A stretch of DNA of 64,000 nt from Bog-756 sp035531955 (GCA_035531955.1 DATKRZ010000039.1:1-64000), one strand, 5' to 3'. Counted from the stretch's first letter, positions 25,382-34,641 are shown. Notes: generated from the letters alone by a model not told the origin. Numbers and translations: made by a program.

Positions 25382-25768
25382 GTGACCAAGTGGCTCTCTG
25401 CGGAGTGGTTCGACCAGACCCGCGAGATGGCGGCCGACCAGCCCGCCCGCCCCGGGCTCTCCGCCCGGATCCAGTACGAGCTCACCGGAGGCCCGGACGG
25501 TGATGTCCGCTACTACCGGGTCCTCGAGGACGGCCGGCTCCGGTCGAGTGCCGGCGGCACCGTCGACGCCCCCGAGGTGACCCTGACCATGCCGTGGGCC
25601 GATGCGGTGGCCATGCAGAAGGGCGAGCTCGATCCGAACGTGGCCTTCATGCAGGGCCGGATGAAGGTCGCCGGTTCGATGGGGGTGATGATGTCCCTAC
25701 TGCCCGTCACCAACACACCCGAGTACCAGGAGCTCCGTCGCCGGATCGCCGGGATCACCGAGTTCTGA
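25382..25768 (+). CDS. SCP2 sterol-binding domain protein
   Basis: SCP2-fold proteins hold hydrophobic ligands such as fatty acyl chains or sterols. The 128-residue product is one SCP2 domain: YYRVLEDGRLRSSAGGTVDAPEVTLTMPWADAVAM followed by AFMQGRMKVAGSMGVMMSLLPV. GTG at 25382 (MTKWLSAEWF) is taken as the start; a TTG 12 bases earlier is possible. The 3' end overlaps the convergent gene by 14 bp. Confidence 0.88.
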   Translation: MTKWLSAEWFDQTREMAADQPARPGLSARIQYELTGGPDGDVRYYRVLEDGRLRSSAGGTVDAPEVTLTMPWADAVAMQKGELDPNVAFMQGRMKVAGSMGVMMSLLPVTNTPEYQELRRRIAGITEF

Positions 25769-26513
25769 CGAGTGGGGGGACCGACCCGGGGCCGGCCCCT
25801 CCGAGGTAGGGCAGGTGGATGGTGCCCGCGCTCTGCAGCAGGATCAGGGTCACCGCGGTGGCGATGAACAGGACCAGGGCCACCACCAGGTACGGCTGCA
25901 CCCTGTCCCAGGGAGCGGGTGCCTGCGCCGAACGGATCCCCCGGCGCCGGTCGTTGCCGCGCCGGGGCCTGGCCACGGCCGTGACCGGAGGCACCCCGTC
26001 GAGGCCCTGATGCCGCACGGCGAAATCGGTGATCCGGTTGGACAGGGCGTTCGGATCCCCCCCGGGCACGAGGAAGCGGTAGGTCCCGAACGGGGTCCGG
26101 ACGGCGATCACCGCCCCGCGGTCGGCGTGGGGAAGCACCCGACCCGTGGCGCCGGGTTCCTCGACCGGGGCCTGGCGCGCCGGCCCCTCCTGCGATCCGG
26201 GGACCCCGTTGAGCTGCGGTTCGACCCAGTGGTCGGGAATGACCCCTCCGACCCACCGTTCGACCATGTGGGCCGAGACCGCCGACCAGGGCAGGATCCG
26301 GGGTTGGTCGCCGGTCGACCTGATGACCCCGATCCCCTCGTCGGTGAAGACGACGGCTTCGATGCCCACCGGGTCGCTGCCGGCCGAGTCGAGGAGCAAG
26401 GGCCCATCGACACGCAACGCTGGCAGCGGGGTGGCGACGCCGGTGCGGGGTGCCGCGGACCGGCCGGGATCCCGCCCCTTCGGCTGCTCTCCCTCGGCCA
26501 CGGCCACTCCCAT
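25755..26513 (-). CDS. Hypothetical protein with one C-terminal membrane segment
   Basis: I do not recognise this 252-residue protein. It has a proline-rich start, a central part with several short beta-like stretches (AVVFTDEGIGVIRSTGDQPRILPW and VIAVRTPFGTYRFLVPGGD), a basic linker and one hydrophobic helix near the C-terminus (YLVVALVLFIATAVTLILL). It may be a tail-anchored protein with a PH-like cytoplasmic domain (inference). A TATCCT hexamer lies 11 nt upstream of the ATG. Its end overlaps the SCP2 gene. Confidence 0.7.
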   Translation of the reverse strand: MGVAVAEGEQPKGRDPGRSAAPRTGVATPLPALRVDGPLLLDSAGSDPVGIEAVVFTDEGIGVIRSTGDQPRILPWSAVSAHMVERWVGGVIPDHWVEPQLNGVPGSQEGPARQAPVEEPGATGRVLPHADRGAVIAVRTPFGTYRFLVPGGDPNALSNRITDFAVRHQGLDGVPPVTAVARPRRGNDRRRGIRSAQAPAPWDRVQPYLVVALVLFIATAVTLILLQSAGTIHLPYLGGAGPGSVPPLVRTR

Positions 26514-26648
26514 CGGTGGTTGTCAGGATACCGTCGCGCCCGGCGCCCAGGTGGTCCGAGACGATCGACGCCGTGGGCCCGGCCGTGCGGGACCGCCCCA
26601 TCCGAGGGACGGGCAGGACGGGTCGGTGCCGCTGGCGACGGCGCTGAA

Positions 26649-27482
26649 TCAGTTGCCGCGCATGGCGTCGTGGAGCGGCCGGTAGCTGATCAGGGTCACG
26701 CCGGCATCGGCGATCACCTGGTCGAGCCCCCGGTCGGCCACCAACAGCACGTGGTCTGCCACCCGCTGCCTCCAGTCCGAGGTGATGGCCCGGAGCTCCG
26801 GCGTGTCGATGGCAGGGTGCATGGTGAGCTCGGTGATCCCCGGCTCGAGGCCGGCGACCAGGTCGAGGAAGGCCTGCCGGGTTCCCGTGGCCGGCAGCGT
26901 GGGAAAGCGGTCGGCGAACACCACTCCTTCGTCGGCGGCGAGCTGACGCACCGGAAATCCCACGTTGGGCTCGGCTTCGGCGCCGAGGAGCCGGAGGGGC
27001 AGGGAGAACTCCACCGCCAGCTCGAGGTAGATGTCGAAGAATTCCGGTCGCAGCACGAGGGTGTCGAGGTGTGCGTCGAGATGGCTTATGTCGAATCCCC
27101 ACAGCACCGCCCGCTCGACTTGGGCGCGGCACTCCCGGCGGACCTCGTCGAGGTCGGCATGGTCCCAGAGGTCGGTGACGGTGCGGGGGAACCCTCCGTC
27201 CCCGTCCAGCAGCGACGGGGCCAGGGTCAGGGGCGCCCAGCGGTAGAGATCATGCTCGGCGTTGAGGGTCAGCCGGACCCCGACGTCGTCGCCCCGGAAG
27301 CGCGATGCCGACTCCCGCGCCCACGGCGCCGGGACGATCAACGACGCGCTGGTGCCGATCCCTTGGCGCAGGGCGTCGTAGACCCCCACGGTGGCGGCGT
27401 GGCAGAAGCCGAGGTCGGCGCAGTTGAGGATGAGCAGTTTGGCATCGGGCGGGTACCCGATGCGCTCGGCAACGGTCGGCAT
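26649..27482 (-). CDS. ChbG/YdjC-family carbohydrate deacetylase
   Basis: ChbG/YdjC proteins remove acetyl groups from N-acetylated oligosaccharides using a metal site. The 277-residue product shows ILNCADLGFCHAAT near the N-terminus, where many members have NADDFG, and SHLDAHLDT, where the metal-binding pattern is HxDxH. Asp and the two His are kept; the second acidic residue of the first motif is replaced by Ala, so activity may differ. A minus-strand TACGGT hexamer ends 7 nt before the ATG. It is the gene upstream of the hypothetical at 25755-26513. Confidence 0.85.
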   Translation of the reverse strand: MPTVAERIGYPPDAKLLILNCADLGFCHAATVGVYDALRQGIGTSASLIVPAPWARESASRFRGDDVGVRLTLNAEHDLYRWAPLTLAPSLLDGDGGFPRTVTDLWDHADLDEVRRECRAQVERAVLWGFDISHLDAHLDTLVLRPEFFDIYLELAVEFSLPLRLLGAEAEPNVGFPVRQLAADEGVVFADRFPTLPATGTRQAFLDLVAGLEPGITELTMHPAIDTPELRAITSDWRQRVADHVLLVADRGLDQVIADAGVTLISYRPLHDAMRGN

Positions 27483-27508
27483 CCACCTGACCGTAGCGCC
27501 CTGCGATC

Positions 27509-27856
27509 TCAGGCGGCGCGGCCGGTCGGACCCTGCCCACCGCCGCCATCACCAGATCGGCTCTGGCCGTCGGCCGCCATGGCCGCCTCGAGTCGGGCAC
27601 GGGCGGCGGCGACCCCCTGCCGGCCGATACGGCGCGTGCGCTCGTCGAGGCGCCAGCCGCCTGCCGCCCCGGATGGGCGGCCCCGGCGGTCCATCCCTGG
27701 CGCCCTCGATGCCGGTGACGTCCCCGACCCACGTGATGTCCGCGGGCCACGTGACCCCTCCGGCGCCTTCGACACGGTCGCCATCTCGGCGACCGCCGGC
27801 ACCAGTGGGAGCTCGGGCTGGATCCCTGGGGATCTGGGTCGGCGGTCGGTTGCCAT
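27509..27856 (-). CDS. Small hypothetical protein, basic and Pro/Gly-rich
   Basis: A 115-residue protein of unknown function. The first 60 residues are Pro/Ser/Arg-rich and probably disordered. The second half has a helical basic stretch, WRLDERTRRIGRQGVAAARARLEAA, of a kind seen in small actinobacterial hypotheticals. The ATG lies 6 nt after CACAAT on the minus strand, consistent with a leaderless start, and the gene is divergent from the luciferase-like gene 36 bp away. Coding status is likely but not certain. Confidence 0.6.
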   Translation of the reverse strand: MATDRRPRSPGIQPELPLVPAVAEMATVSKAPEGSRGPRTSRGSGTSPASRAPGMDRRGRPSGAAGGWRLDERTRRIGRQGVAAARARLEAAMAADGQSRSGDGGGGQGPTGRAA

Positions 27857-27892
27857 GGGTCCATTGTGCCCGGAGGGTGTATTACCTAACCC

Positions 27893-28882
27893 ATGACCGA
27901 TGGAACTGCCATTGTGCCGGCGGGCCCGCGCTTCGGGATCACGGTCCCCTTCGATGGGGTCACCCTGGCGGATCACCGCAGGTGGTACGCGGAATTGGTC
28001 CGCCTCGGCTACACGGATGCGTGGTCGGCAGAGACCGATGGATCGGATGGGTTCACCCCCTTGGCCCTCGCCGCGGCGTGGGCGCCCTCCCTCCGGCTGG
28101 GGGTGGCGATCATCCCCGCCTACACGAGGGGACCCGCCCTGCTGGCCCAGAGTGTGGCCGCACTGGCCGAGGCCGCCCCTGGCCGGTTCAGCCTCGGGAT
28201 CGGAACCTCGTCGGACGTGATCGTCAGCCGCTGGAACGGCTTCGGGTTCACCGAGCCCTACAAGCGGGTGCGCGACACCATCCGGTTCCTGCGGTCGGCG
28301 CTCGCCGGCGACAAGGTCGACCACGAATACGAGACTTTCACCGTCCGGGGATTCCGTCTCTCGAGGCCCGTCGAGCACGCGCCGCCGATCTTCCTCGCCG
28401 CCCTGCGTCCGGGGATGCTGAAGCTGGCCGGCCGTGAGGCAGACGGTGTCATTCTCAACTGGCTGTCGGCCGAGGACGTGGCGACGGTGACACCCGAGCT
28501 CGGGGTGGACATACCGGTAGCCGCCCGCATCTTCGTCTGCCCGTCTGAGGATGCCGACGCGGCCCGGGCGATAGGCCGGCGGATGATCGCCGCCTACCTG
28601 AATGTGGGCGTCTACGCCGCGTTCCACCGCTGGTTGGGCCGGGGCCCGGTGCTCGAGCCCATGTGGAAGGCCTGGCAGGCGGGTGATCGCAAGGGGGCGC
28701 TGGGAGCCATCCCCGATGACGTGGTCGACGCCTTGGTCGTGCACGGCTCCTATGACGAATGCCGGGCCCACGTGGGTCGTTACGTGGCCAACGGGGTCAC
28801 AATTCCGGTCATGGCGGTGATCCCGCTCGGCGTTTCGCTCGACGAGGCCGTCGCCGGTCTGGCCCCGCCGTGGAACGCCTGA
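27893..28882 (+). CDS. LLM class F420-type flavin-dependent oxidoreductase
   Basis: Luciferase-like monooxygenase-fold proteins in Actinobacteria usually use F420 or FMN. The 329-residue product has GFTPLALAAAWAPSLRLGVAIIPAYTRGPALLAQSVAAL and GRFSLGIGTSSDVIVSRWNG. PPIFLAALRPGMLKLAGREADGVILNW follows. The substrate cannot be told. A TATTAC hexamer ends 7 nt before the ATG. Confidence 0.9.
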   Translation: MTDGTAIVPAGPRFGITVPFDGVTLADHRRWYAELVRLGYTDAWSAETDGSDGFTPLALAAAWAPSLRLGVAIIPAYTRGPALLAQSVAALAEAAPGRFSLGIGTSSDVIVSRWNGFGFTEPYKRVRDTIRFLRSALAGDKVDHEYETFTVRGFRLSRPVEHAPPIFLAALRPGMLKLAGREADGVILNWLSAEDVATVTPELGVDIPVAARIFVCPSEDADAARAIGRRMIAAYLNVGVYAAFHRWLGRGPVLEPMWKAWQAGDRKGALGAIPDDVVDALVVHGSYDECRAHVGRYVANGVTIPVMAVIPLGVSLDEAVAGLAPPWNA

Positions 28883-28949
28883 CCGAGGCCGGACGGTGCC
28901 CGGCCTCGGTGTGACCGCGATCTGCACACGGCCGACGTTCGGGTTCTGA

Positions 28950-29444
28950 TCAGTCCGGCCGGTAACGGGCCACGATCTCGGCGTCCATGTCGCGGACCTG
29001 GTCGGCCAGGTCCTCGACGAACCGCTTGAGTTCGGCGGCCAGTCGGGGGTCGGACAGCGCCATGATCCTCACGGCCAAGAGGGCGGCATTGCGCGCCCCG
29101 TTGACGGCCACGGTGGCCACCGGGATGCCCTTGGGCATCTGGACCATGGCCAGCAGGGAGTCGAGCCCGCCCAGGTTGGCGAGGGCGATGGGCACGCCGA
29201 TCACCGGTAGGGGAGTGGCCGCGGCCACCACGCCGGCCAGATGGGCCGCCCCTCCGGCAGCGGCGATGATGACCTGGACGCCTGTTTCAGCTGCCCGCCG
29301 GGCGAAGGCGATGGTGTCGTCCGGGGTCCGGTGGGCGGACAGTACCCGCACCTCCACCGGAATCCCGAACGAGCGCAGGGTCTGGACGGCGTCGTCCATG
29401 ATCGACGCGTCGGATGAGCTTCCCATCATTATGGCAACGGACAT
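28950..29444 (-). CDS. purE: N5-carboxyaminoimidazole ribonucleotide mutase
   Basis: PurE converts N5-CAIR to CAIR in purine synthesis. The 164-residue product has MGSSSDASIM, SAHRTPD, AAAGGAAHLAGVVAAATPLPVIGVP and QMPKGIPVATVAVNGARNAALLAV, all class I PurE hallmarks. Length is normal. purK, its usual partner, is not adjacent. The ATG at 29444 is 6 nt after CAGAAT on the minus strand; a longer frame upstream has no conserved sequence. Confidence 0.95.
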   Translation of the reverse strand: MSVAIMMGSSSDASIMDDAVQTLRSFGIPVEVRVLSAHRTPDDTIAFARRAAETGVQVIIAAAGGAAHLAGVVAAATPLPVIGVPIALANLGGLDSLLAMVQMPKGIPVATVAVNGARNAALLAVRIMALSDPRLAAELKRFVEDLADQVRDMDAEIVARYRPD

Positions 29445-29620
29445 GACCGCATTCTGCCCGACCCGTTGCCACCGGGTCACATCCGGTGGGCCGCTCATCG
29501 CGGCCGGTGCAAAGGGCCTGTACGGTGGGCCGGTCGGGTTCCACCGTGCGACGGCCGACGCACGACCGGTCGAGACGATCCATATCGGGCCGGGGCCGAC
29601 GGCCCGGAAAGGGAGGCAGC

Positions 29621-30520
29621 GTGCGCATCGGCGTGATGTTCGACACTGAGGTCCCATTTGACGAGATGGCCGCCCAGGTCGCCTCGCTCCGCGATGCCGG
29701 CATCCAGACGGCCTGGTCCTCGCAGATCTTCGGTTACGACGCCCTGACGGCCATCGGCGCCATCGGGCGCGAGGTGCCGGGCATCGACTTCGGTACCGCG
29801 GTGGTACCGACCTATCCTCGGCATCCGGTGATGCTGGCCGGCCAGGCCCTCACCGTCCAGGCTGCGACCGATGGCCGGTTGACCCTGGGGATCGGTCTGT
29901 CACACCAGATCGTCATCGAGAACGTCTTCGGGCAGTCGTTCGAGAGGCCCGCCCGGCACATGCGGGAGTATCTGTCGATTCTCGTGCCGCTGCTCGACGG
30001 CGAGCAGGTGACCTTTGCCGGCGAGACCCTCAGCGCGTCCACCTTCGGGCCCCTGCAGATCGCTGCGCCCGCGCCCCCGGTGCTGGTCGCCGCCCTGGGC
30101 GACACCATGCTCAAGCTTGCCGGCCGACTGGCGTCGGGGACCGTCACCTGGATGACCGGCCCGGCGACCATCGGCTCGCATATCGTCCCGACCATCCGGG
30201 CCGCGGCCGCGGCCGCCAGCCGGCCCGAGCCCCGGATCGGAGTCGGGCTCCCGGTCTGCGTGACCGACGACACCGACGCGGCCAGGGCGAAGGCGTCTGA
30301 GGTCTTCGCCATCTACGGTCAGCTACCGTCCTATCGGGCCATGCTGGACCGCGAGGGTGCCGGGGGCCCGGCCGATGTGGCCATTGTCGGTGACGAGGCG
30401 GAGGTGAAGGACCAGGTCCGCCGCTTGGCTGACCTCGGAGCCACCGATTTCTGCGGGGCACCCTTCGGCTCACGAGAGCAGATCAAGGCCTCGGTCGGCG
30501 CGCTGGCCGCCCTGGTCTAG
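29621..30520 (+). CDS. LLM class F420-type flavin-dependent oxidoreductase
   Basis: A second luciferase-like protein, 299 residues, starting VRIGVMFDTEVPFDEMAAQVASLRDAG. It shows GTAVVPTYPRHPVMLAGQALTVQAATDGRLTLGIGLSH and VLVAALGDTMLKLAGRLASGTVTWM. GTG at 29621 is preceded by GGGAGG, so longer frames are rejected. It is divergent from purE. Not closely similar by eye to the 27893 gene, so a recent duplication is unlikely. Confidence 0.9.
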   Translation: MRIGVMFDTEVPFDEMAAQVASLRDAGIQTAWSSQIFGYDALTAIGAIGREVPGIDFGTAVVPTYPRHPVMLAGQALTVQAATDGRLTLGIGLSHQIVIENVFGQSFERPARHMREYLSILVPLLDGEQVTFAGETLSASTFGPLQIAAPAPPVLVAALGDTMLKLAGRLASGTVTWMTGPATIGSHIVPTIRAAAAAASRPEPRIGVGLPVCVTDDTDAARAKASEVFAIYGQLPSYRAMLDREGAGGPADVAIVGDEAEVKDQVRRLADLGATDFCGAPFGSREQIKASVGALAALV

Positions 30521-30628
30521 CTTGTCCTGCCCTGAGGGGCGAGCGCCTGTTTGACGGGCGATGACCCACGCGATCGGATTCTTTGGGCGGGGAGGTCCGG
30601 TCGCCAACCCCGGTCTGCCCGGGGGGTG

Positions 30629-31243
30629 TCAGCGGGCGATGCGGGTGTGCTTGAACTCGTTGAGATCCGGATGCCCGTCCATCAGCGTGAGGACGTGCTC
30701 GATGGTGGCACGGGCCAGCTGGGCGTCTCCCTGCGGACGGCTCATCAGTCTCACGAAGACGGCGCTGTCGCCGGCGATGAAGGTGGGCACACCGAAGACC
30801 TGCATCTGGTCCACCGCCCGCTCGTGTTCGTCTCGGACTACTTTGGCGGGCCAGCCGGCCTCGACCTCCTTCAGCACGGCGTCCGCATCGGTGCCCGCCC
30901 GCGACAGGGCGCCGGCCACCACCGAGCGGTCCCGGAGGTCACCGCCCTCGTCGTGCCTGGCGGTGAACAGCGAACGGTGGACGGCCAACAGGTGCTCGGG
31001 GTAGCGGTCCCGGACCACGACGCCGGCCGCGAGGGCCCCCAGATCCGGTTGCTGGAGCGGATCCTCCCACGAAGGGGTGCCCCCCTCGGGGACATGGGAC
31101 TGATTGAGGAAAAAGGGGACGAAGCTGACGTCCCACGGGGCACCGGCTTCCAGGGCGTCGATGATGTGCTCGAGGCCGTTCCGGGCGAACGGACAACGAT
31201 AGTCCCAGGTCACAGCAAAAGTAAGTGGAGGAGGCATGGCCAT
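30629..31243 (-). CDS. DsbA-family thioredoxin-fold protein with a single active-site cysteine
   Basis: A 204-residue DsbA/FrnE-like protein. The first strand leads into WDYRCPFARNGLEHIID, where the classic CxxC is CPFA, so only one cysteine remains and a disulfide exchange by the usual two-cysteine route is not possible. The cis-Pro loop FGVPTFIAGD is present. No signal peptide is seen, so it is probably cytoplasmic and may work with mycothiol through a monothiol route (inference). Two Met codons (31243, 31237) are possible starts. Confidence 0.85.
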   Translation of the reverse strand: MAMPPPLTFAVTWDYRCPFARNGLEHIIDALEAGAPWDVSFVPFFLNQSHVPEGGTPSWEDPLQQPDLGALAAGVVVRDRYPEHLLAVHRSLFTARHDEGGDLRDRSVVAGALSRAGTDADAVLKEVEAGWPAKVVRDEHERAVDQMQVFGVPTFIAGDSAVFVRLMSRPQGDAQLARATIEHVLTLMDGHPDLNEFKHTRIAR

Positions 31244-31379
31244 GAAACCCCGATGGGCGTCGATCCATTCCTCCCGCTTCCGCCCACGATGCCGTGCCGA
31301 CCACGATGCCGTGCCGTGGCGATGACGGCGGACAGTCCGGACGCGGCGCAACCATCCGGTGATCCACGACCGACGGCCG

Positions 31380-32147
31380 TCAGAGTAGGCGGCGGCCTAT
31401 CAGCCCCAGGGCCGCGCCGAGGGCTGCGCCGCCCACCACGTCGGAGGCGTGGTGGGCTCGGAGGTGGAGTCGGCTGAGACCGACCAGAGACGCTGAGGTG
31501 AACAACAGCACGTTGCCGGCCCGGTCGTTTCGCTGGCTCATGACCGTCGCCGCGCAGAAAGCCGCCAGTGTGTGCCCGCTGGGGAAGCTGCTCGTCGTCG
31601 GTTCCCTCACCGGGATCCCCCCCTCGGTCAACTGGAGCCCGGCACGGTCGGGCCGTGAACGGCCCACGGCGGCCTTCAGGGCCCGGTTGACGATGCCCGA
31701 CTCGACACCGGCGATGGCCAGGGCCCGAACGGCCCGCGCCCGCTCCGGCCCGGTGTGCCGGGCCCGCCACGCCGTGGTCGCCGCCCACATCAGCCCGTGG
31801 TCGCCGAGCCCGGTGATCGCCTTGGCCAGGCCGTCGAGGGCCGGAACTCCCCGGGCCGGCTCGAACCAACGGTCGATCCGCCCGTCGAGGGCCTGGACCA
31901 CACTTGCGAGCCCGCCCGATGGGCCCGCGGGGGAAGCGGTGCCCGTGGGCCCATCGCCCGGTGGCTGACCTGGGCCCGCCCCGCCGGGGGCCGCCCCGCC
32001 GTGGTCCGGCGCCTCGTGGGCCGTCCCTCCGAGGCCCGGGGCGTGGCGCTCAGCCCGCTCGCGGTCCAAACCCGGATCGTCGCCGTTCCCACGATCGGGA
32101 TCGAGCTGGACCGGGGTGGCGGCGGTTTCAGCTCCGGGGCGCGTCAC
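31380..32147 (-). CDS. PAP2-superfamily phosphatase
   Basis: PAP2 enzymes remove phosphate from lipid phosphates such as phosphatidic acid or isoprenyl diphosphates. The 255-residue product has a Gly/Pro-rich soluble lead of about 80 residues. The three active-site motifs follow: KAAVGRSRPD, FPSGHT and SRLHLRAHHASDVVGG. The GTG start shares four bases with the preceding nuclease stop (GTGA), indicating coupling. The hydrophobic content is modest for this family. Confidence 0.88.
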   Translation of the reverse strand: MTRPGAETAATPVQLDPDRGNGDDPGLDRERAERHAPGLGGTAHEAPDHGGAAPGGAGPGQPPGDGPTGTASPAGPSGGLASVVQALDGRIDRWFEPARGVPALDGLAKAITGLGDHGLMWAATTAWRARHTGPERARAVRALAIAGVESGIVNRALKAAVGRSRPDRAGLQLTEGGIPVREPTTSSFPSGHTLAAFCAATVMSQRNDRAGNVLLFTSASLVGLSRLHLRAHHASDVVGGAALGAALGLIGRRLL

Positions 32148-32965
32148 GCAGCACCGCCGACCGTTGCACCCAGCACCACCGAGGCCTGGTCGGGGTCACC
32201 CCCGAAGGCCGGGCAGAACTCCCGGAACCGGCAGTAGTTGCACAGGGGTGACGGCCGTGGCCGGAAGTCATCGTTTCGACATGCCTGCTCGATGGCCGAC
32301 CAGATGGCCGTGGCCTTCACCCGCTGCCCGCGCACCGCCTGGTCGGAGGGCTCGGCCGTGATGGCCACCGGCTCCTTCAGATGGAGCAGCTTGACCTGCG
32401 CTGGCCTCTGGCCGAGGACCTCCTGGCACAAGAGCGCGTAGATGTGGACGCCGATGAGCTTCGACTGCTCGTAGGCCTGTGACGGTGCGCGACCGGTCTT
32501 GTAGTCGATGACCACCAGCTCTCCGTCCGGGGTCCGATCGAGCCGGTCGATGATGCCCCGGAGTCGCATCGAGCCGACCCGCGCCTCGAGCATCAGCTCG
32601 ATCCCGACCGGGGTGATCTCGTTCGGGTCCTCCAAGGCGAAGTAGTTCTGCACCAAGGCGGCCGCTTCCGACCGGAAGCGGTCCGCATCGTCTCTCGTGA
32701 GGTGGAGGGCCAGATACTCCGGGTCGTCCTTCAGTTCCGACCAGGCCCGGTCCAGCTCGGCGGCGGCGGCCGCCGGGGAGCGCATCCCCCGGGGGCAGCG
32801 CCAGAACAGCTCCTCGAGAGCCCTGTGGACCAGGGTTCCCTTGACGGTCCACACGGTCGGCTCCTCGGGCAGGTGGTCGATGGAGTTGAACCGGAAGGCC
32901 AGGGCACAGTCGCGGAACGAGCTGACCTTGGAGGGGGACAGCGACCGTGGTGGTTCGAGGGGCAC
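32144..32965 (-). CDS. RecB-family PD-(D/E)XK nuclease with Fe-S cysteines
   Basis: A 273-residue stand-alone nuclease of the RecB/AddB/Cas4-like group. The nuclease core is GIIDRLDRTPDGELVVIDYKTGRAPS. One cysteine lies near the N-terminus (FRDCALAFRF), and a CxxC-x5-C cluster near the C-terminus (LCNYCRFREFC) completes a set that normally binds a 4Fe-4S cluster. GTG at 32965 lies 6 nt after TAGTCT on the minus strand. No cas1/cas2 or helicase gene is adjacent, so a general repair role is more likely than CRISPR adaptation. Confidence 0.9.
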   Translation of the reverse strand: MPLEPPRSLSPSKVSSFRDCALAFRFNSIDHLPEEPTVWTVKGTLVHRALEELFWRCPRGMRSPAAAAAELDRAWSELKDDPEYLALHLTRDDADRFRSEAAALVQNYFALEDPNEITPVGIELMLEARVGSMRLRGIIDRLDRTPDGELVVIDYKTGRAPSQAYEQSKLIGVHIYALLCQEVLGQRPAQVKLLHLKEPVAITAEPSDQAVRGQRVKATAIWSAIEQACRNDDFRPRPSPLCNYCRFREFCPAFGGDPDQASVVLGATVGGAA

Positions 32966-32974
32966 GCCTCCAGA

Positions 32975-33940
32975 CTACGCAGGGGGTGTGTCGCCCACCG
33001 CGTCGAAGGCGGCGGCCACGGCCGCGCCGACCAGGTCCGGTCGCTGCAGCGGGCCGAAATGACCGATGCCGGGGATGACCTCGACCGTCGCATGCCGGAG
33101 CTGCGCCGCATCCGCGTCGAGGAACGGCCGACCGAACGCGTCGGTGACCTCCCCGCAGCCCAGGGTCACATGGCAGCCGATCTCGTGGAGATGGCCGAAG
33201 GCACCGTGCGACGCCCCCCGGGCGTAGATCTCCGCCTCGTCCTCCCTCCGGCAGAGCAACCGGATGGACCGGCCGTCCCCGCCTTCGGCGGCCGGGACGG
33301 GCTCGAACCCGGCCTCGACGTAGCACCGGAGCACCTCGGGGTCGAGGTCGGAAAACGGCGGTTTGGAGGCGAAGTTGACGAAGGCGTCCTCTGCCGACGG
33401 GAAGGTGTCCCGCCGCCGCCGGGCGCCGTTCGAGAGGGGATTGTCCTCGGCCAGGATCGCACCGATCCCGCCGGCCGTCTCGGGGAACACGACGGGCTCG
33501 AAGCAGTAGAGGGAGGAGAACGAGCCGGGCGCGGCCTCTTCCGCCAACAGCGCGGAGGCCCCCCCGCACGAGTGACCGAAGGCCCTTGGTCGATGGAGCC
33601 CGAGATGGCCGATGACGGCCAGCACGTCGGTGGCGAACCCGGACCACGCGAAGTTCCCGTCGCCGGGCCGGTCGGACCGGCCGTGTCCCCTGAGGTCCAG
33701 GCCCCAGCAGTGATGGCGGTCACCGAGGACCCGGGCGAGCGGGCTGAACACCTCGGCGCAGAACCCGGTGGCGTGGGCCAGGAGCAGGTCGGGTCCACAG
33801 CCGCCGAAGTCGTAGACGGCGATGCCGAGCCCGTCCGGGGTGGTGCACCGGTCCTGTTCGGGGCGGTGCTGGTCTTCGACCAGGCTCACGATGGTGACGG
33901 TAGCCGAGGGATCGGCGGGCCGGGTTCCGGCGGGTGGCAC
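32975..33940 (-). CDS. Alpha/beta hydrolase
   Basis: A 321-residue alpha/beta-hydrolase-fold protein. It shows LLLAHATGFCAEVFSPLA (oxyanion region), LDLRGHGRSDRP, the nucleophile elbow GHSCGGAS (Ser), and a likely acid in GCGEVTDAFGRPF. The catalytic His is in IPGIGHFGPLQRPDLV. The substrate is unknown. It ends 10 bp before the RecB-like gene, so the two may be cotranscribed with the PAP2 gene. Confidence 0.88.
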   Translation of the reverse strand: MPPAGTRPADPSATVTIVSLVEDQHRPEQDRCTTPDGLGIAVYDFGGCGPDLLLAHATGFCAEVFSPLARVLGDRHHCWGLDLRGHGRSDRPGDGNFAWSGFATDVLAVIGHLGLHRPRAFGHSCGGASALLAEEAAPGSFSSLYCFEPVVFPETAGGIGAILAEDNPLSNGARRRRDTFPSAEDAFVNFASKPPFSDLDPEVLRCYVEAGFEPVPAAEGGDGRSIRLLCRREDEAEIYARGASHGAFGHLHEIGCHVTLGCGEVTDAFGRPFLDADAAQLRHATVEVIPGIGHFGPLQRPDLVGAAVAAAFDAVGDTPPA

Positions 33941-33977
33941 TCATCGAGGGAGGCGAGCGACTAGACATTGGTGGCTT

Positions 33978-34583
33978 ATGGAGCATTTTCTGGCCACGTG
34001 GGGCTACCTCGCCGTCTTCGTCCTCAGTTTCGTCTCAGCGATGGGCCTCCCGGTGGGAGCCGAGGTCGCCCTCATCTACGGGGGGGTGCTGGCCAGTGGC
34101 CAGGTCGCCGGCGTCCATCCCCTGAACCTGGCCCTGGTCATCGTGGTGGCCACCCTGGCCGAGGTGTTGGGATCGCTGGCCGGCTATCTCATCGGCTACT
34201 TCGGGGGACGGCCCCTGGTGGACAAGGTCGGCAAGTACGTGCTGCTCACCCATCGGGACCTCGACCGGGCCGAGGCGTGGTTCGCCCGCCGGGGCGAGCC
34301 CGTGGTCCTGTTCGGCCGGTTCATCCCGCTGCTGCGGTCCTTCGTGTCGTTCGCCGCCGGGCTGGGCGAGATGGCGATCGCCAAGTTCATCGCCTTCACG
34401 GTGATCGGGTGTGCCATCTGGTGCACTGCACTGGTCAGTCTGGGATACAGCCTGGGCAGCACCTACAACCATGTCCTCAAGGCGTTCAGCTACGCCGGCT
34501 ACGTGGCCGCCGTCCTGGTGGTCATCGCAGTGGTCGTGCTCTTCTTCCACCGGTTCCGCCAGGTCCGCGAGGAGCGGCGCTGA
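33978..34583 (+). CDS. DedA-family membrane protein
   Basis: DedA proteins are membrane proteins linked to undecaprenyl-phosphate or phospholipid recycling. The 201-residue product has several hydrophobic segments and the family core: EVLGSLAGYLIGYFGGRPLVDKVGKYVLL and the FGRFIPLLRSFVSFAAGLGEM amphipathic motif with its conserved Arg residues. ATG at 33978 begins MEHFLATWGYLAV; longer frames precede the first membrane helix. Confidence 0.92.
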   Translation: MEHFLATWGYLAVFVLSFVSAMGLPVGAEVALIYGGVLASGQVAGVHPLNLALVIVVATLAEVLGSLAGYLIGYFGGRPLVDKVGKYVLLTHRDLDRAEAWFARRGEPVVLFGRFIPLLRSFVSFAAGLGEMAIAKFIAFTVIGCAIWCTALVSLGYSLGSTYNHVLKAFSYAGYVAAVLVVIAVVVLFFHRFRQVREERR

Positions 34584-34641
34584 GCCATGGCTCCCACAAT
34601 CGGAGCGGCTTGTCCCGGTCGAGGCGGTTGGACCTGATGCC

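Noticed and set aside
32144..32965. Cas4-like appearance of the RecB-family nuclease
   Set aside because: The cysteine layout is shared with AddB/RecB-like repair nucleases, and no CRISPR repeats or cas genes are in the window.
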